From Pseudomonas sp. RIT288 (GTDB lineage: Bacteria; Pseudomonadota; Gammaproteobacteria; Pseudomonadales; Pseudomonadaceae): a stretch of 64,000 bases of DNA. The DNA is taken from assembly GCF_000631985.1 (NCBI RefSeq), contig NZ_JFYN01000003.1:1-64000 (forward strand). Direction: 5' to 3'. Numbering within the stretch: the first letter of the stretch is position 1; each line of letters opens with the position of its first letter. The notes under the pieces are model-generated. The model made no database searches. It had not been told where the DNA came from and saw nothing but the letters and a program-made list of their open reading frames with translations. Of the stretch, positions 54,907-63,676 are shown piece by piece. The translations under genes and the position numbers were made by a program.

Positions 54907-55050
54907 TTCGCGAGCAGGCTCGCTCCCACAGTCGAACGCATTGCAATGTGGGAGCAGGCTCGCTCTCACAGTCGAACGCATTGCAATGTGGGAGCAGGCT
55001 CGCTCTTACAGTCGAACGCATTGCAATGTGGGAGCGAGCCTGCTCGCGAA
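54907..55050. repeat. Tandem array of three 40-bp units built on family C REP arms
   Basis: Units 54911-54950, 54951-54990 and 54991-55030 each contain GAGCAGGCTCGCTC, then CACAGTCGAACGCATTGCAA, differing at only a few bases. The array is closed on the right by a normal REP arm (GGGAGCGAGCCTGCTCGCGA). Confidence 0.92.
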
Positions 55051-55076
55051 AAGGCCTTTTCAGGCACCCAAAAACC

Positions 55077-55115
55077 AAAAAGGCCCCACAGCGGTGAAGC
55101 GGCGGGGCCTTTTTC
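55077..55115 (-). terminator. Terminator of the TonB receptor gene
   Basis: On the minus strand AAAAAGGCCCCGCCGC pairs with GCTGTGGGGCCTTTTT (two mismatches near the loop), ending in T5. Confidence 0.85.
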
Positions 55116-55132
55116 ATTTTTGGCTGAGATTC

Positions 55133-55251
55133 TGTGGCGAGGGAGCTTGCTCCCGCTGGGCTGCGCAGCAGTCCGCTTTGCTCAAAGCAGCGGGGGCCGC
55201 TTCGCGACCCAGCGGGACGGTGCGACGATTCGCACAAGCTCCCTCGCCACA
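55133..55251. repeat. REPIN-type repeat, family B, right arm interrupted
   Basis: The left arm TGTGGCGAGGGAGCTTGCTCCCGC is intact. The right arm is split by about 17 extra bases (CGGTGCGACGATTCGCA) between AGCGGGA and AGCTCCCTCGCCACA. Confidence 0.85.
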
Positions 55252-55273
55252 GGTGTGCGTGTTCAACGGCGAT

Positions 55274-57478
55274 TTAGAAATCGATCGTGCCGGACAGCTT
55301 CGCCACCCGTGGCTCACCCTGGGTCAGATAGCCACCCTGAGCCGATTCCCAATACTTCTTGTTGGCCAGGTTTTCGACGCCCAGACGCAACGTCACGTCT
55401 TTCTGCGAAACCTTGAAGGCGTAACGCGCACCGGCGTCGAAGCGGTTCCAGGTCGGCAGGCTGAGGTTGTTGGCCGCGTCGGCATACTGGCCGCCGGTGC
55501 GCAGCATCCGCGCATTCAGCGCCACGCCTTGCAGGCCCGGTACATCCCAATCGGCGCCAGCGTTGAACTGGAAGCTCGGCACGCCGATGGCGCGGTTGCC
55601 GTCGTTGGCGCCGTTCTGGGTGTTGCGCAGCTCGGTGTCCATCAGGGTCAGGCCGCTGATCAGGCGCAGGCCGTTGATCGGCTCGCCGAACACATTCATC
55701 TCTACGCCTTTGTTGATCTGCTCGCCTTCTCGCACGTAGGTGCAGGTGGTGGCGCTGTTGATTTCGCAGTAACCGTCGCTCGGCTGCTCGATGCGATAGA
55801 CGCCCAGGCTCGCGCCATAAGTGCCCATGTCGACTTTGACCCCGGCCTCGGTCTGCTTGGAGCGGGCCGGTGCGTAGACTTCGTTGCCGTTGGTCACGCG
55901 CAAGCCGCCGGTGCTGGTCGGCGAGGTCGGCCCCTGGGCCAGGCCTTCGATGTGGTTGGCATAGAACGACACATGCTCCCACGGCTTGAACACGATGCCG
56001 TAGACCGGCGTGGTGATCGATTCGTCGTAGCTCGACTTGCGGCTGCCGCTGCCGTAACTGGCGTAGTTATAGCCTTGCACCACCAGTTGCTGACGACGCA
56101 GGCCGGCGGTGATCAGCAGCCGATCATCGAAGAAACCGAGGGTGTCGGAGAGCGCGAGACTGCGGTTGAAGGTCTTGCCGACGATGCCCGGATCGTTGAC
56201 GTCGCCGCCGGAAAAATTGCCGACCGGCGACGGGGGCTGCACCGGGTGGTAGATGTTGTTGGCGTACTTGGTCAGGTCGAAATCATAGGCGCTGCGCTGC
56301 TCGGCCCACAGACCGCTGAGGCCGAAGTTGAGCTTGTGGCTGACCGCGCCGGTGTTGAACTTGCCGTTGAGGCCAGCCATCAGGCTGGTGTTGTCCTCGT
56401 CGTGGGGGATGAACGAGCCGGTGGTGTACGAGGCACCGTTGTTGCCCACCAGCGTGGTCGAGTTGTAGCGGCCGACTTCGCGGGTGTGCTTGGCGCCGCC
56501 AGCGACGTAGGCGGTCCAGTTGTCGTTCAGGTCGTACTCGGCGCGGAGCATGCCGAAGGTGTCTTCGATGTCGGTGTAACCCCACTTCGGCGCGTAGTTG
56601 GTGTCGGCCGACGGCGCGTCCGGAATGTGCGTGGTGGTGCCGAGGTTGACCGAGTTGCGGCCACCGTTGACGCGTTCTTTCTGGTAGGCGAAGTCGCCGG
56701 AGATACGCAGCGCGTCACCACGGTAATCGAGGCCGATGCTGAACAGTTTCGAGCGCTGGTTTTCGTGGTCGATGCCGGTGTCGCCTTCGCGCTGGGACAG
56801 GTTGATCCGCGCGCCGAAGCGGTTGTCTTCGCCAAAACGCTGGCCGATATCGAAGTGCTGGCCGATGCGGCCTTCGCTGTTGATGTCGGTGGTGTAGCGG
56901 CGCAGCGGCTCGTCGCCGGCACGTTTGGGTTGCAGGTTGACGCCGCCACCGATGCCGGAGCCGGTCGGGGTTACGCCGTTGATGAAAGCGTTGGGGCCTT
57001 TGAACACTTCCACGCGCTCCAGGGCGTCAGTGGAAATGATCTGCCGCGGCAGCACGCCGTACAGGCCGTTATAGGAAATGTCATCGCCGTTGAGTGGCAG
57101 GCCGCGGATCATGAACACCTGCGCCTGGTTGGAGAAACCCGAAGCCTGACGCACCGAGGCATCGTTGAGCAGGACGTCGGCAACGTTTTCCGCTTGCTGG
57201 TCCTGAATCAGCTGTTCGGTGTACGACGCGGCGCTGAACGGCACGTCCATCATGTCCTGATTGCCCAACACACCGAGCTGACCGCCACGGGCGACCTGAC
57301 CACCGGCGTAGGCCGGGGGCAGGGCGCTGGGCGTCGGGGCTTGGGCATTGATGTTGACGTCTTCCAGCACCAGCGCTTTGTTATCGCCGTCGGCGGCGTG
57401 AGCGGTGACAGTCAGGGAGCACAGCAGGGCGAGAAGCGTCGGGCGAAACGGGACGGCGAGTCGAGCTGAAGCGGGCAT
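55274..57478 (-). CDS. TonB-dependent siderophore receptor
   Basis: The 734-residue outer membrane receptor has a signal peptide (about residues 1-28, ending AHA), a plug domain (VPFSAASYTEQLIQDQQAEN near residue 79, RGLPLNGDDISYNGLYG near residue 125, VEVFKGPNAFINGV) and a 22-strand-type barrel ending GVENLANKKYWES and a terminal Phe. No N-terminal signalling (STN) domain is present, so it is a simple transporter. The plug/barrel pattern is that of hydroxamate or catecholate siderophore receptors. A weak Fur-box candidate lies about 80 bases upstream. The siderophore is not predictable from the sequence. Confidence 0.92.
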   Translation of the reverse strand: MPASARLAVPFRPTLLALLCSLTVTAHAADGDNKALVLEDVNINAQAPTPSALPPAYAGGQVARGGQLGVLGNQDMMDVPFSAASYTEQLIQDQQAENVADVLLNDASVRQASGFSNQAQVFMIRGLPLNGDDISYNGLYGVLPRQIISTDALERVEVFKGPNAFINGVTPTGSGIGGGVNLQPKRAGDEPLRRYTTDINSEGRIGQHFDIGQRFGEDNRFGARINLSQREGDTGIDHENQRSKLFSIGLDYRGDALRISGDFAYQKERVNGGRNSVNLGTTTHIPDAPSADTNYAPKWGYTDIEDTFGMLRAEYDLNDNWTAYVAGGAKHTREVGRYNSTTLVGNNGASYTTGSFIPHDEDNTSLMAGLNGKFNTGAVSHKLNFGLSGLWAEQRSAYDFDLTKYANNIYHPVQPPSPVGNFSGGDVNDPGIVGKTFNRSLALSDTLGFFDDRLLITAGLRRQQLVVQGYNYASYGSGSRKSSYDESITTPVYGIVFKPWEHVSFYANHIEGLAQGPTSPTSTGGLRVTNGNEVYAPARSKQTEAGVKVDMGTYGASLGVYRIEQPSDGYCEINSATTCTYVREGEQINKGVEMNVFGEPINGLRLISGLTLMDTELRNTQNGANDGNRAIGVPSFQFNAGADWDVPGLQGVALNARMLRTGGQYADAANNLSLPTWNRFDAGARYAFKVSQKDVTLRLGVENLANKKYWESAQGGYLTQGEPRVAKLSGTIDF

Positions 57479-57556
57479 GTCGATACCTGGAGGCGCACGG
57501 CCGGTGAGAAAATTTGAACGGCGCGGGGAACTCCTTGCGCAAATACGACTCCAGGC

Positions 57557-57575
57557 GCAAATGATAGGAGTTCGC
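57557..57575. promoter_or_regulatory. Candidate Fur box upstream of the TonB receptor
   Basis: GCAAATGATAGGAGTTCGC agrees with the 19-bp Fur consensus at 11 positions, including the AATGATA block. Distance (about 80 bases before the start) is suitable. Confidence 0.35.
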
Positions 57576-57630
57576 AGTAACGTTTTGCAATCAGTTTATC
57601 TTGGTGAATTTCCCGATCCGAATGGAAACC

Positions 57631-57728
57631 TGTAGTGAGGGGATTTATCCCCGATGGCGCGCGGAGCGGGCCGCTTTGATATTGGAGGGCTGCTGCGCAG
57701 TTCATCGGGGATAAATCCCCTCACCACA
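57631..57728. repeat. REPIN-type repeat, variant of family B (GTGAGGGGATTTATCCCC)
   Basis: Inverted arms TGTAGTGAGGGGATTTATCC (first base at 57631) and GGGGATAAATCCCCTCACCACA, core with GCGCAGTTCATCGGGG, define a sister family in which GGAGCTTGCTCC is replaced by GGGATTTATCCC. Confidence 0.85.
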
Positions 57729-57801
57729 AGGTCACAGTCCTAGCCTGCGTGACGCCTTTGATCGTATGGTGAACCTGCCTCAATGCACGCCAAGGAGCGC
57801 C

Positions 57802-58893
57802 ATGCACACCCCTCGATTACTCATTACCCTCGCCACGCTGCTGGCGCTCGCCGGTTGCGCGGGGCAGCACAGCGATGAGCCTATTCCCCGCGCACCCGCC
57901 GAAGTGAAGGCCGAGATCGTCCGGCTGATGCCGGCCAAGACGGCTGATCGGCAAGGCTGGGCCACCGACATCTACGCCGCGTTTGCCGCGCAGGGCATCA
58001 GCCCGACCACGCAAAACCTGTGTTCGGTGCTGGCCGTGGCCGAGCAGGAATCGACGTTTCAGGTCGACCCGACGGTGCCGGGCCTGGGCAAGATCGCCCG
58101 CGACGAAATCGACCGTCGTGCCGCCAAAGTGCATATCCCCGGTCTGTTGGTCAGTGGCGCTCTGCAAGTGCGCTCCACCAACGGCAAGACCTACAGCGAA
58201 CGCTTGAACGCGGCACGCAGTGAAAAAGAACTCAGTGGCATTTTCGACGACTTCATCGGCAGGGTACCGATGGGCCGCACGTTGTTCGGCGGCTTCAACC
58301 CGGTACACACCGGCGGGCCGATGCAGGTCAGCATCGAATTCGCCGAGCAGCACGCCAAGGATTATCCGTATACGGTCGACGGCACCATCCGCCACGAAGT
58401 GTTCACCCGCCGTGGCGGCATGTACTTCGGTATCGCGCATTTGCTTGGCTATCCGGTGAGTTACCGCGAGCCGCTGTACCGCTTCGCCGACTTCAACGCC
58501 GGCTGGTACGCCAGCCGCAATGCCGCGTTCCAGAACGCCGTCAGCCGGGCCTCGGGCATCCCGCTGGCGCTGGATGGCGACTTGATCCGCTACGACTCGA
58601 TCATGCCTGGCAGCACCGAACTGGCGGTGCGCACCCTCGGCAAGTCGCTGGGCATGCGCAACCCGACCATTCGCGATCAACTGGAAAAGGGCAAAACCCT
58701 GGAGTTCGAAGAGACCAGGCTCTATCAGCGGGTGTTCGAACTGGCGGAGCAAGCGGAGGGAAAAAAACTGCCGCATGCGGTGTTGCCGGGGATCGTTTTG
58801 CAGAGCCCGAAGATCACGCGCAAACTGACCACGGCGTGGTTCGCCAAGCGTGTGGATGAGCGCTACAAGCGCTGCATGGCCAAGGCCGGTTGA
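57802..58893 (+). CDS. DUF1615 lipoprotein
   Basis: The 363-residue protein has a lipoprotein signal with lipobox LALAGC (Cys near residue 19). The long mature domain contains LCSVLAVAEQESTFQVDPTVPGLGKIARDEIDRR, split here for reading: an AEQES-like Glu motif and then VDPTVPGLG. This resembles lysozyme-like transglycosylases, and the family (DUF1615) is suspected to act on the envelope; no activity is established. ATG 57802 follows CAAGGAG and gives the lipobox near the start; the frame from 57766 is rejected. Confidence 0.85.
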   Translation: MHTPRLLITLATLLALAGCAGQHSDEPIPRAPAEVKAEIVRLMPAKTADRQGWATDIYAAFAAQGISPTTQNLCSVLAVAEQESTFQVDPTVPGLGKIARDEIDRRAAKVHIPGLLVSGALQVRSTNGKTYSERLNAARSEKELSGIFDDFIGRVPMGRTLFGGFNPVHTGGPMQVSIEFAEQHAKDYPYTVDGTIRHEVFTRRGGMYFGIAHLLGYPVSYREPLYRFADFNAGWYASRNAAFQNAVSRASGIPLALDGDLIRYDSIMPGSTELAVRTLGKSLGMRNPTIRDQLEKGKTLEFEETRLYQRVFELAEQAEGKKLPHAVLPGIVLQSPKITRKLTTAWFAKRVDERYKRCMAKAG

Positions 58894-58900
58894 CGCGGGT

Positions 58901-59593
58901 TCAAAGCACTTTGACGGCTCGGCCAATCGCCTGAATCGGCCCGGTCGGTTTACCGATCGGCGAGCCATTGGCGCCTTCCAGCGTCAGCTCGAACAGTTGA
59001 TTCGGTTGCAGCGGCGGCAATTTGTCCAGCGGCACCGACAGCGTCTGCCCCGGTTTGACCAGCCCCAGCGACACCGGCCCTTGCCAGCTGTCAGCCTTGG
59101 TCCAGAACTCCAGCGCCTTGTCCGCCGGCACTTCGACCACGCCCAGCGGGATCAACTGGATTTCACGCGGATTGCTGGCCTGGATCACCCAGCCCGGCGC
59201 CTTGTCCTGCGGCGCGACCAGCACCACCAGATAATTTGGCTTCGGCGGGGTCTGGGTCAGCAGAATTGCACCCAGGACCAATGTCGCAGCCAGTCCGGCA
59301 GCGCTCAGCCCGCGCCACAGCGGCAGCAGATTCCACCACGAAGTGATGGGCGTATTATGCGTCAGTCGCTCGACGCTGCGCTCGATTCGCGGCCACAGGA
59401 GCGCCGACGGTTGCTGCGCTTCGGCATAGTCCGTCAGCTCCAGCAGCCGCCGTTCCCAGGCGTCCACCGCCGCGCGCAGATCCGGTTCATTCGGCAGGCG
59501 TTTCTGCACCTCGATCCGTTGTTGCGCAGAGAGTGTGCCGAGCACGTATTCGCCGGCCAGTTCATCACGTTCCTGCGCCGATTCAGTGGTCAT
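58901..59593 (-). CDS. Anti-sigma factor (RskA/RsmN-like, membrane)
   Basis: The 230-residue protein has a cytoplasmic N-terminal anti-sigma domain (ERDELAGEYVLGTLSAQQRI, no CxxC zinc motif), a single membrane segment near residues 95-115 and a C-terminal periplasmic RskA-type domain ending PIGKPTGPIQAIGRAVKVL. It should hold the ECF sigma factor encoded just upstream and release it after regulated proteolysis. Its ATG overlaps the sigma stop (ATGA), so the pair is translationally coupled. Confidence 0.9.
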   Translation of the reverse strand: MTTESAQERDELAGEYVLGTLSAQQRIEVQKRLPNEPDLRAAVDAWERRLLELTDYAEAQQPSALLWPRIERSVERLTHNTPITSWWNLLPLWRGLSAAGLAATLVLGAILLTQTPPKPNYLVVLVAPQDKAPGWVIQASNPREIQLIPLGVVEVPADKALEFWTKADSWQGPVSLGLVKPGQTLSVPLDKLPPLQPNQLFELTLEGANGSPIGKPTGPIQAIGRAVKVL

Positions 59594-60126
59594 CCCATGC
59601 ACTCCCGCAAAGCGTTGAGGCTGCGTTTGATCCAGGCTTTGACCGTTCCCAGCGGCGTGCCCAGCCGTTGTGAAATCTGCGCGTGGCTGTAGCCGTCGAC
59701 ATAGGCGTGGAGGATGCAGCTTCGGCGTTGTGGGTCGAGTTGTTCCAGGCAGCGATGGATGCGCCCCGAATGCGCCTGGGCATCGAAGCCGTCATCTTCG
59801 TTCGCGGGCATTTCATGATCTTCGCTGAACGGAGTCTCCCGAGCCTGATTGCGCAGCAGATTCAGCGCCAGGTGCCGGGTCACGCTGAACATCCAGCCCC
59901 GCGCTGAACCGCGCGCCGGATCAAACTGCGCCGCACCGTTCCAGATCTTGATGAACGCCTCATGCACGATGTCTTCGGCCAGCGCCGTGTCACGTACCAG
60001 CCGCCTGGCCACGCCGAGCAGGCGCGGGCCTTCCTGCACGTACAAATCGCGCAGGGCCGACTGCTCGCCGCGGGCACAGGCAGCGAGACGGGCTTCGTAA
60101 TCAAACAGCGGTTCAGGCGAAGACAT
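59590..60126 (-). CDS. ECF RNA polymerase sigma factor (SigK-like)
   Basis: The 178-residue protein has the region 2 signature LAEDIVHEAFIKIWNGAAQF near residue 50 and RGWMFSVTRHLALNLLRN, a variable linker, and region 4 HAQISQRLGTPLGTVKAWIKRSL at the end. This is the SigK/RskA-type pair. ATG 60126 is used; a TTG at 60135 would add three residues. No clear autoregulatory ECF promoter was identified in the short region upstream, which is occupied by a REPIN. Confidence 0.92.
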   Translation of the reverse strand: MSSPEPLFDYEARLAACARGEQSALRDLYVQEGPRLLGVARRLVRDTALAEDIVHEAFIKIWNGAAQFDPARGSARGWMFSVTRHLALNLLRNQARETPFSEDHEMPANEDDGFDAQAHSGRIHRCLEQLDPQRRSCILHAYVDGYSHAQISQRLGTPLGTVKAWIKRSLNALRECMG

Positions 60127-60177
60127 GGGGTGCAATCTAGTTCACATTCCGCAAACATCCAGAGAGTGCATCAGCTT

Positions 60178-60266
60178 TGTGGGAGCGAGCCTGCTCGCGA
60201 AGGCGTCGTATCAGCCAACTTATCCTTCATTGAGATGCCGCCTTCGCGAGCAGGCTCGCTCCCACA
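60178..60266. repeat. REPIN-type repeat, family C (GTGGGAGCGAGCCTGCTCGCGA)
   Basis: Inverted arms TGTGGGAGCGAGCCTGCTCG and complement, inner AAGGCG pairing; sits between the DUF3455 gene and the sigma gene. Confidence 0.92.
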
Positions 60267-60288
60267 TTTGATTTCAGTGATCCAAAGA

Positions 60289-60810
60289 TCAGTTCGCCGC
60301 CCAGAAAATGTAATCGGCCTGGTACTTCACCACTTCCTGCTTGCCCTTGTTCGCCGCTGTGCATTCACTGCCTGGTGCCACGCCGCCCTTGAGTGCGACA
60401 CGCTGGATGTAGCTCACGCCACTCATCGCGCCTTTGCCTTCAGCCGGGTTGGCCTTGACCAGTTGATAGGGCAGGTTGCCCGGGCTCGACGGAGCGACTG
60501 CCAGTTGCGTGCCGGTGACTTTCGAACCGTCCTTGGCCTGCCAGGTGGCTGGCGGGCCGAAGTAGGTGCCGACCTGCTTGCCGCTGCGATCATTGAGCAC
60601 CGCTTTCGGGCCGACGAAGGTCCATTCGGTCTGCCCGGCCGCGTTGGGCTTGTCGCGGCACTCATAGGTGATCTCGCCGACGCCGGTGGTTTCCATGGCA
60701 ATCTTGTGACCTTCCGGGACTTTGATCGCATCGGGATAGCTGCTTTGGGCGAAGGTTGTCGAGGACAGGGCGAGCAAACCGGTGAGTCCAATCAGTTGAG
60801 TGATGTTCAT
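60289..60810 (-). CDS. DUF3455-family exported protein
   Basis: The 173-residue protein has a signal peptide (about residues 1-22, ending TFA) and the DUF3455 core: VPEGHKIAMETTGVGEITYE near residue 31, AVLNDRSGKQVGTYFGPPATW and KVTGTQLAVAP, with VSYIQRVALKGG near the end. Two cysteines (Cys51 by count in YECRD and one near residue 150) may pair. Function unknown; homologues are often near ECF sigma genes. The ATG at 60810 follows GGAGA. Whether the sigma pair upstream controls it is not shown by sequence. Confidence 0.88.
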   Translation of the reverse strand: MNITQLIGLTGLLALSSTTFAQSSYPDAIKVPEGHKIAMETTGVGEITYECRDKPNAAGQTEWTFVGPKAVLNDRSGKQVGTYFGPPATWQAKDGSKVTGTQLAVAPSSPGNLPYQLVKANPAEGKGAMSGVSYIQRVALKGGVAPGSECTAANKGKQEVVKYQADYIFWAAN

Positions 60811-60932
60811 CAGTGTTATCTCCGAAATGGGTAGACCGCGCACAGCCGAAGAGGGCTGTTACAGGGACTACCCGTAGCGGAGGCATTTGGATGCAGTGCC
60901 CGAAAAATATTTTCCAAACCCCACCAATCCCC

Positions 60933-61039
60933 TGTAGGAGCTGCCGCAGGCTCGGGCCGCGATCGGACGATCTTTTGCTCTTGAAAAACAACATCAAATG
61001 ATCGTCCGATCGCGGCCCGAGCCTGCGGCAGCTCCTACA
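60933..61039. repeat. REPIN-type repeat, family A, expanded, overlapping the yejF stop
   Basis: Outer arms TGTAGGAGCTGCCGCAGGCT and complement are intact, but each arm carries extra CGGGCCGCGATCGGACGATC before the TTTTG core. The right end supplies the last codon and TAG of yejF. Confidence 0.9.
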
Positions 61040-62639
61040 CAAGTTCGGCGGTTTTACGGGGGACGCTCAGGCTGGAGGCTTTCAGCAGTTCCTGGGTGTA
61101 GGGATGGGTTGGTGCGGCAAAAATCTCCCGCGACGAACCCTGTTCCACCACCTTGCCGTCCTTGATCACCATCAAATCGTGGGCCAGCGCATGCACCACC
61201 GCCAGATCATGGCTGATAAACAGATACGTCAGCCCATGCTTGATCTGCAATTGCCGTAACAGATCCACCACTTGTTTCTGCACCGTGCGATCCAGCGCCG
61301 AGGTCGGTTCATCGAGCAGGATCAGCGCCGGCTCCAGCACCAGTGCGCGGGCGATGGAGATGCGCTGACGCTGGCCGCCGGAAAATTCGTGGGGGTAGCG
61401 ATGACGACTCTTGGGGTCGAGGCCGACTTCTTCGAGTACGCGAATCACCGCCGCCTCGCGCTCGGCCTCGGTGCCGATGCCATGGGTCAGCAATCCTTCG
61501 GCAATGATCTGCTGCACCGACATGCGCGGGCTCAGGCTGCCGAACGGGTCCTGGAACACCACCTGAATCTGCCGTCGCAAGGGTCGCATCAAGCGCTGAT
61601 TGAGCAGGCTCAGCTGCTTGTTGCCGAAGCGGATATCGCCCTCGGACTCCACCAGCCGCAGGATCGCCTGGCCCAGCGTCGATTTGCCCGAACCGGACTC
61701 GCCGACAATCCCCAGGGTCTTGCCGCGTTGCAGGCGGAAACTGACCCCGTCCACGGCTTTGATGTACTCCTGAGAACGACTGAAGAAGGCTTTGGGCAGT
61801 GGAAACCAGACCTTCAGATCATCGACTTCCAGCAGATTGTGCTGGTACGGACTCGGCACCGGCGCACCGCTGGGTTCCGCCTCGATCAGCAAGCGACTGT
61901 AAGGGTGCTGCGGGGCGCGAAACAGGGTCTCGCAGTCGGCCTGTTCGACGATTTCGCCGTGGCGCATCACACACACTCGCTGTGCGATGCGCCGCACCAG
62001 ATTCAGATCGTGACTGATCAGCAGCATCGACATGCCCAGCCGCTGTTGCAGCTCGATCAGCAGCTCGAGAATTTTCTGCTGCACGGTCACGTCCAGCGCC
62101 GTGGTCGGCTCATCGGCGATCAGCAGTTCCGGTTCGTTGGCCAGTGCCATCGCAATCATCACCCGTTGCCGCTGACCGCCGGAGAGCTGATGCGGATAGG
62201 CTTTCAAGCGCTGCAACGGTTGGCGAATGCCCACCAGTTCCAGCAACTCCAACGTGCGCTCACGGGCGGCGCGACCTTTGAGACCCTTGTGAATCTCCAG
62301 CACTTCGCTGACCTGTCGTTCCACGGTGTGCAGGGGATTGAGCGAGGTCATCGGCTCCTGGAAAATCATCGCAATCCGGTTGCCGCGCAAACCGCGCATC
62401 TGCTGCTCGCTGGCGTGCAGCAAGTTCACCCCGTTGTAAGCAATCGAACCGCTGCTGCTGACGGTTTTTCCCGGCAACAGACGCAAAATCGAATGCGCTG
62501 TGACCGACTTGCCCGAGCCGGACTCACCGACCAGCGCCAGGCATTCGCCACGGCGGATATCGAGGTTCAAACCGTGCACCACTTCCTGCCCGGCGAAGGC
62601 GACACGCAGGTCGCGGATCTCGATCAAATTGTTTTGCAT
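61035..62639 (-). CDS. yejF: Peptide ABC transporter, fused ATP-binding protein
   Basis: The 534-residue protein contains two OppD/OppF-type ATPases in one chain. The first half has Walker A GESGSGKS near residue 38, signature LSGGQRQRV and Walker [13 protein letters not shown]. The second has GESGSGKS near residue 313, FSGGQRQRI and [12 protein letters not shown]. Fused ATPases of this length are typical of YejF, which powers the YejABEF importer for peptides and microcin C-like compounds. ATG 62639 follows GAGGAG. It is the last gene of the operon, ending in a REPIN. Confidence 0.94.
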   Translation of the reverse strand: MQNNLIEIRDLRVAFAGQEVVHGLNLDIRRGECLALVGESGSGKSVTAHSILRLLPGKTVSSSGSIAYNGVNLLHASEQQMRGLRGNRIAMIFQEPMTSLNPLHTVERQVSEVLEIHKGLKGRAARERTLELLELVGIRQPLQRLKAYPHQLSGGQRQRVMIAMALANEPELLIADEPTTALDVTVQQKILELLIELQQRLGMSMLLISHDLNLVRRIAQRVCVMRHGEIVEQADCETLFRAPQHPYSRLLIEAEPSGAPVPSPYQHNLLEVDDLKVWFPLPKAFFSRSQEYIKAVDGVSFRLQRGKTLGIVGESGSGKSTLGQAILRLVESEGDIRFGNKQLSLLNQRLMRPLRRQIQVVFQDPFGSLSPRMSVQQIIAEGLLTHGIGTEAEREAAVIRVLEEVGLDPKSRHRYPHEFSGGQRQRISIARALVLEPALILLDEPTSALDRTVQKQVVDLLRQLQIKHGLTYLFISHDLAVVHALAHDLMVIKDGKVVEQGSSREIFAAPTHPYTQELLKASSLSVPRKTAELV

Positions 62640-62653
62640 GTCAGCTCCTCGGA

Positions 62654-63676
62654 TCAAGATCGTGGATCAAACGCGTCACGGCAAGCCTCACCGATGAACA
62701 CCAACAACGACAGAATCAGCGCCAGGGCAAAAAACGCCGTCAGCCCTAGCCACGGCGCTTGCAGATTGCGTTTGGCCTGGCCAATCAGTTCGCCCAGCGA
62801 AGCAGTGCCTGCCGGCATACCGAAGCCAAGAAAATCCAGTGCGGTGAGGGTGGCGATGGCGCCGGTCAGAATGAACGGCAGGTAGGTCAGGGTGGAGGTC
62901 ATCGCGTTGGGCAGGATATGCCGGCACATCAGTTCACTGTCAGTCAGCCCCAGCGCCCGCGCGGCTTTGACGTATTCCAGATTGCGTCCACGCAGGAACT
63001 CGGCGCGCACCACGTCTACCAATGCCAGCCAGGAAAACAGCGCCATGATCCCCAGCAGCCACCAGAAACTCGGCGAGACAAACCCGGACAAGATGATCAG
63101 CAGATACAGCACCGGCAGCCCCGACCAGATCTCCAGCACTCGTTGCCCAAGCAAATCGACCCAGCCGCCGTAATAACCCTGCAAGGCCCCGGCGACGATG
63201 CCGACCAACGCACTGATGCCGGTGAGGATCAGCGCAAACAGAATTGAAATCCGCGTGCCGAAAATCACCCGCGCCAACACGTCCCGCGCCTGATCGTCGG
63301 TGCCTAGCCAGTTGCTTGATGAGGGTGGGCTGGGTGCCGGTTCTGTCAGGTCGTAATTGACCGTGTCGTAGCTGAACGGGATCGGCGGAAACAGCATCCA
63401 GCCGCCCTGATTCTCGATCAGCCCGTGCACGTAAGCGCTCGCGTAATCCGGCTGGAACGGCAACTCGCCGCCGAAATCGGTTTCCAGGTAATCGCTGAGA
63501 ATCGGGAAGTACAAGGCGCCGTGGTAGCGGATCACCAACGGTTTGTCGTTGGCGATCAGTTCGCCACCGAGGCAGATCAGGCACAGCCCGAGGAACAGCC
63601 ACAACGACCAGCGCCCACGGCGATTGGCCTTGAACTGTGCGACCCGGCGCTGACCCAGAGGAGAGAGTGTGAACAT
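62654..63676 (-). CDS. yejE: Peptide ABC transporter permease
   Basis: The 340-residue membrane protein has a short cytoplasmic N-terminus, a first membrane segment (about residues 24-42), a large periplasmic loop with LIENQGGWMLFPPIPFSYDT, and five further segments including the DppC-type EAA loop EYVKAARALGLTDSELMCRH. The long first loop is the YejE hallmark. Its ATG overlaps the yejB stop (ATGA); yejF starts 15 bases after it. Confidence 0.95.
   Translation of the reverse strand: MFTLSPLGQRRVAQFKANRRGRWSLWLFLGLCLICLGGELIANDKPLVIRYHGALYFPILSDYLETDFGGELPFQPDYASAYVHGLIENQGGWMLFPPIPFSYDTVNYDLTEPAPSPPSSSNWLGTDDQARDVLARVIFGTRISILFALILTGISALVGIVAGALQGYYGGWVDLLGQRVLEIWSGLPVLYLLIILSGFVSPSFWWLLGIMALFSWLALVDVVRAEFLRGRNLEYVKAARALGLTDSELMCRHILPNAMTSTLTYLPFILTGAIATLTALDFLGFGMPAGTASLGELIGQAKRNLQAPWLGLTAFFALALILSLLVFIGEACRDAFDPRS

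Larger units (their letters stand above)
54840..55273. other. Repeat-filled intergenic region
   Basis: This 434-base gap between two minus-strand genes holds no gene. It contains a 3 x 40 bp array derived from REP arms (54907-55050), the terminator of the TonB receptor gene (55077-55115) and a family B REPIN (55133-55251). Confidence 0.75.
57479..57801. other. Divergent intergenic region
   Basis: The 323 bases between the divergent TonB receptor and DUF1615 genes hold the Fur-box candidate and a REPIN-like repeat at 57631-57728. CAAGGAG at 57791-57797 serves the rightward gene. No gene is seen. Confidence 0.6.
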
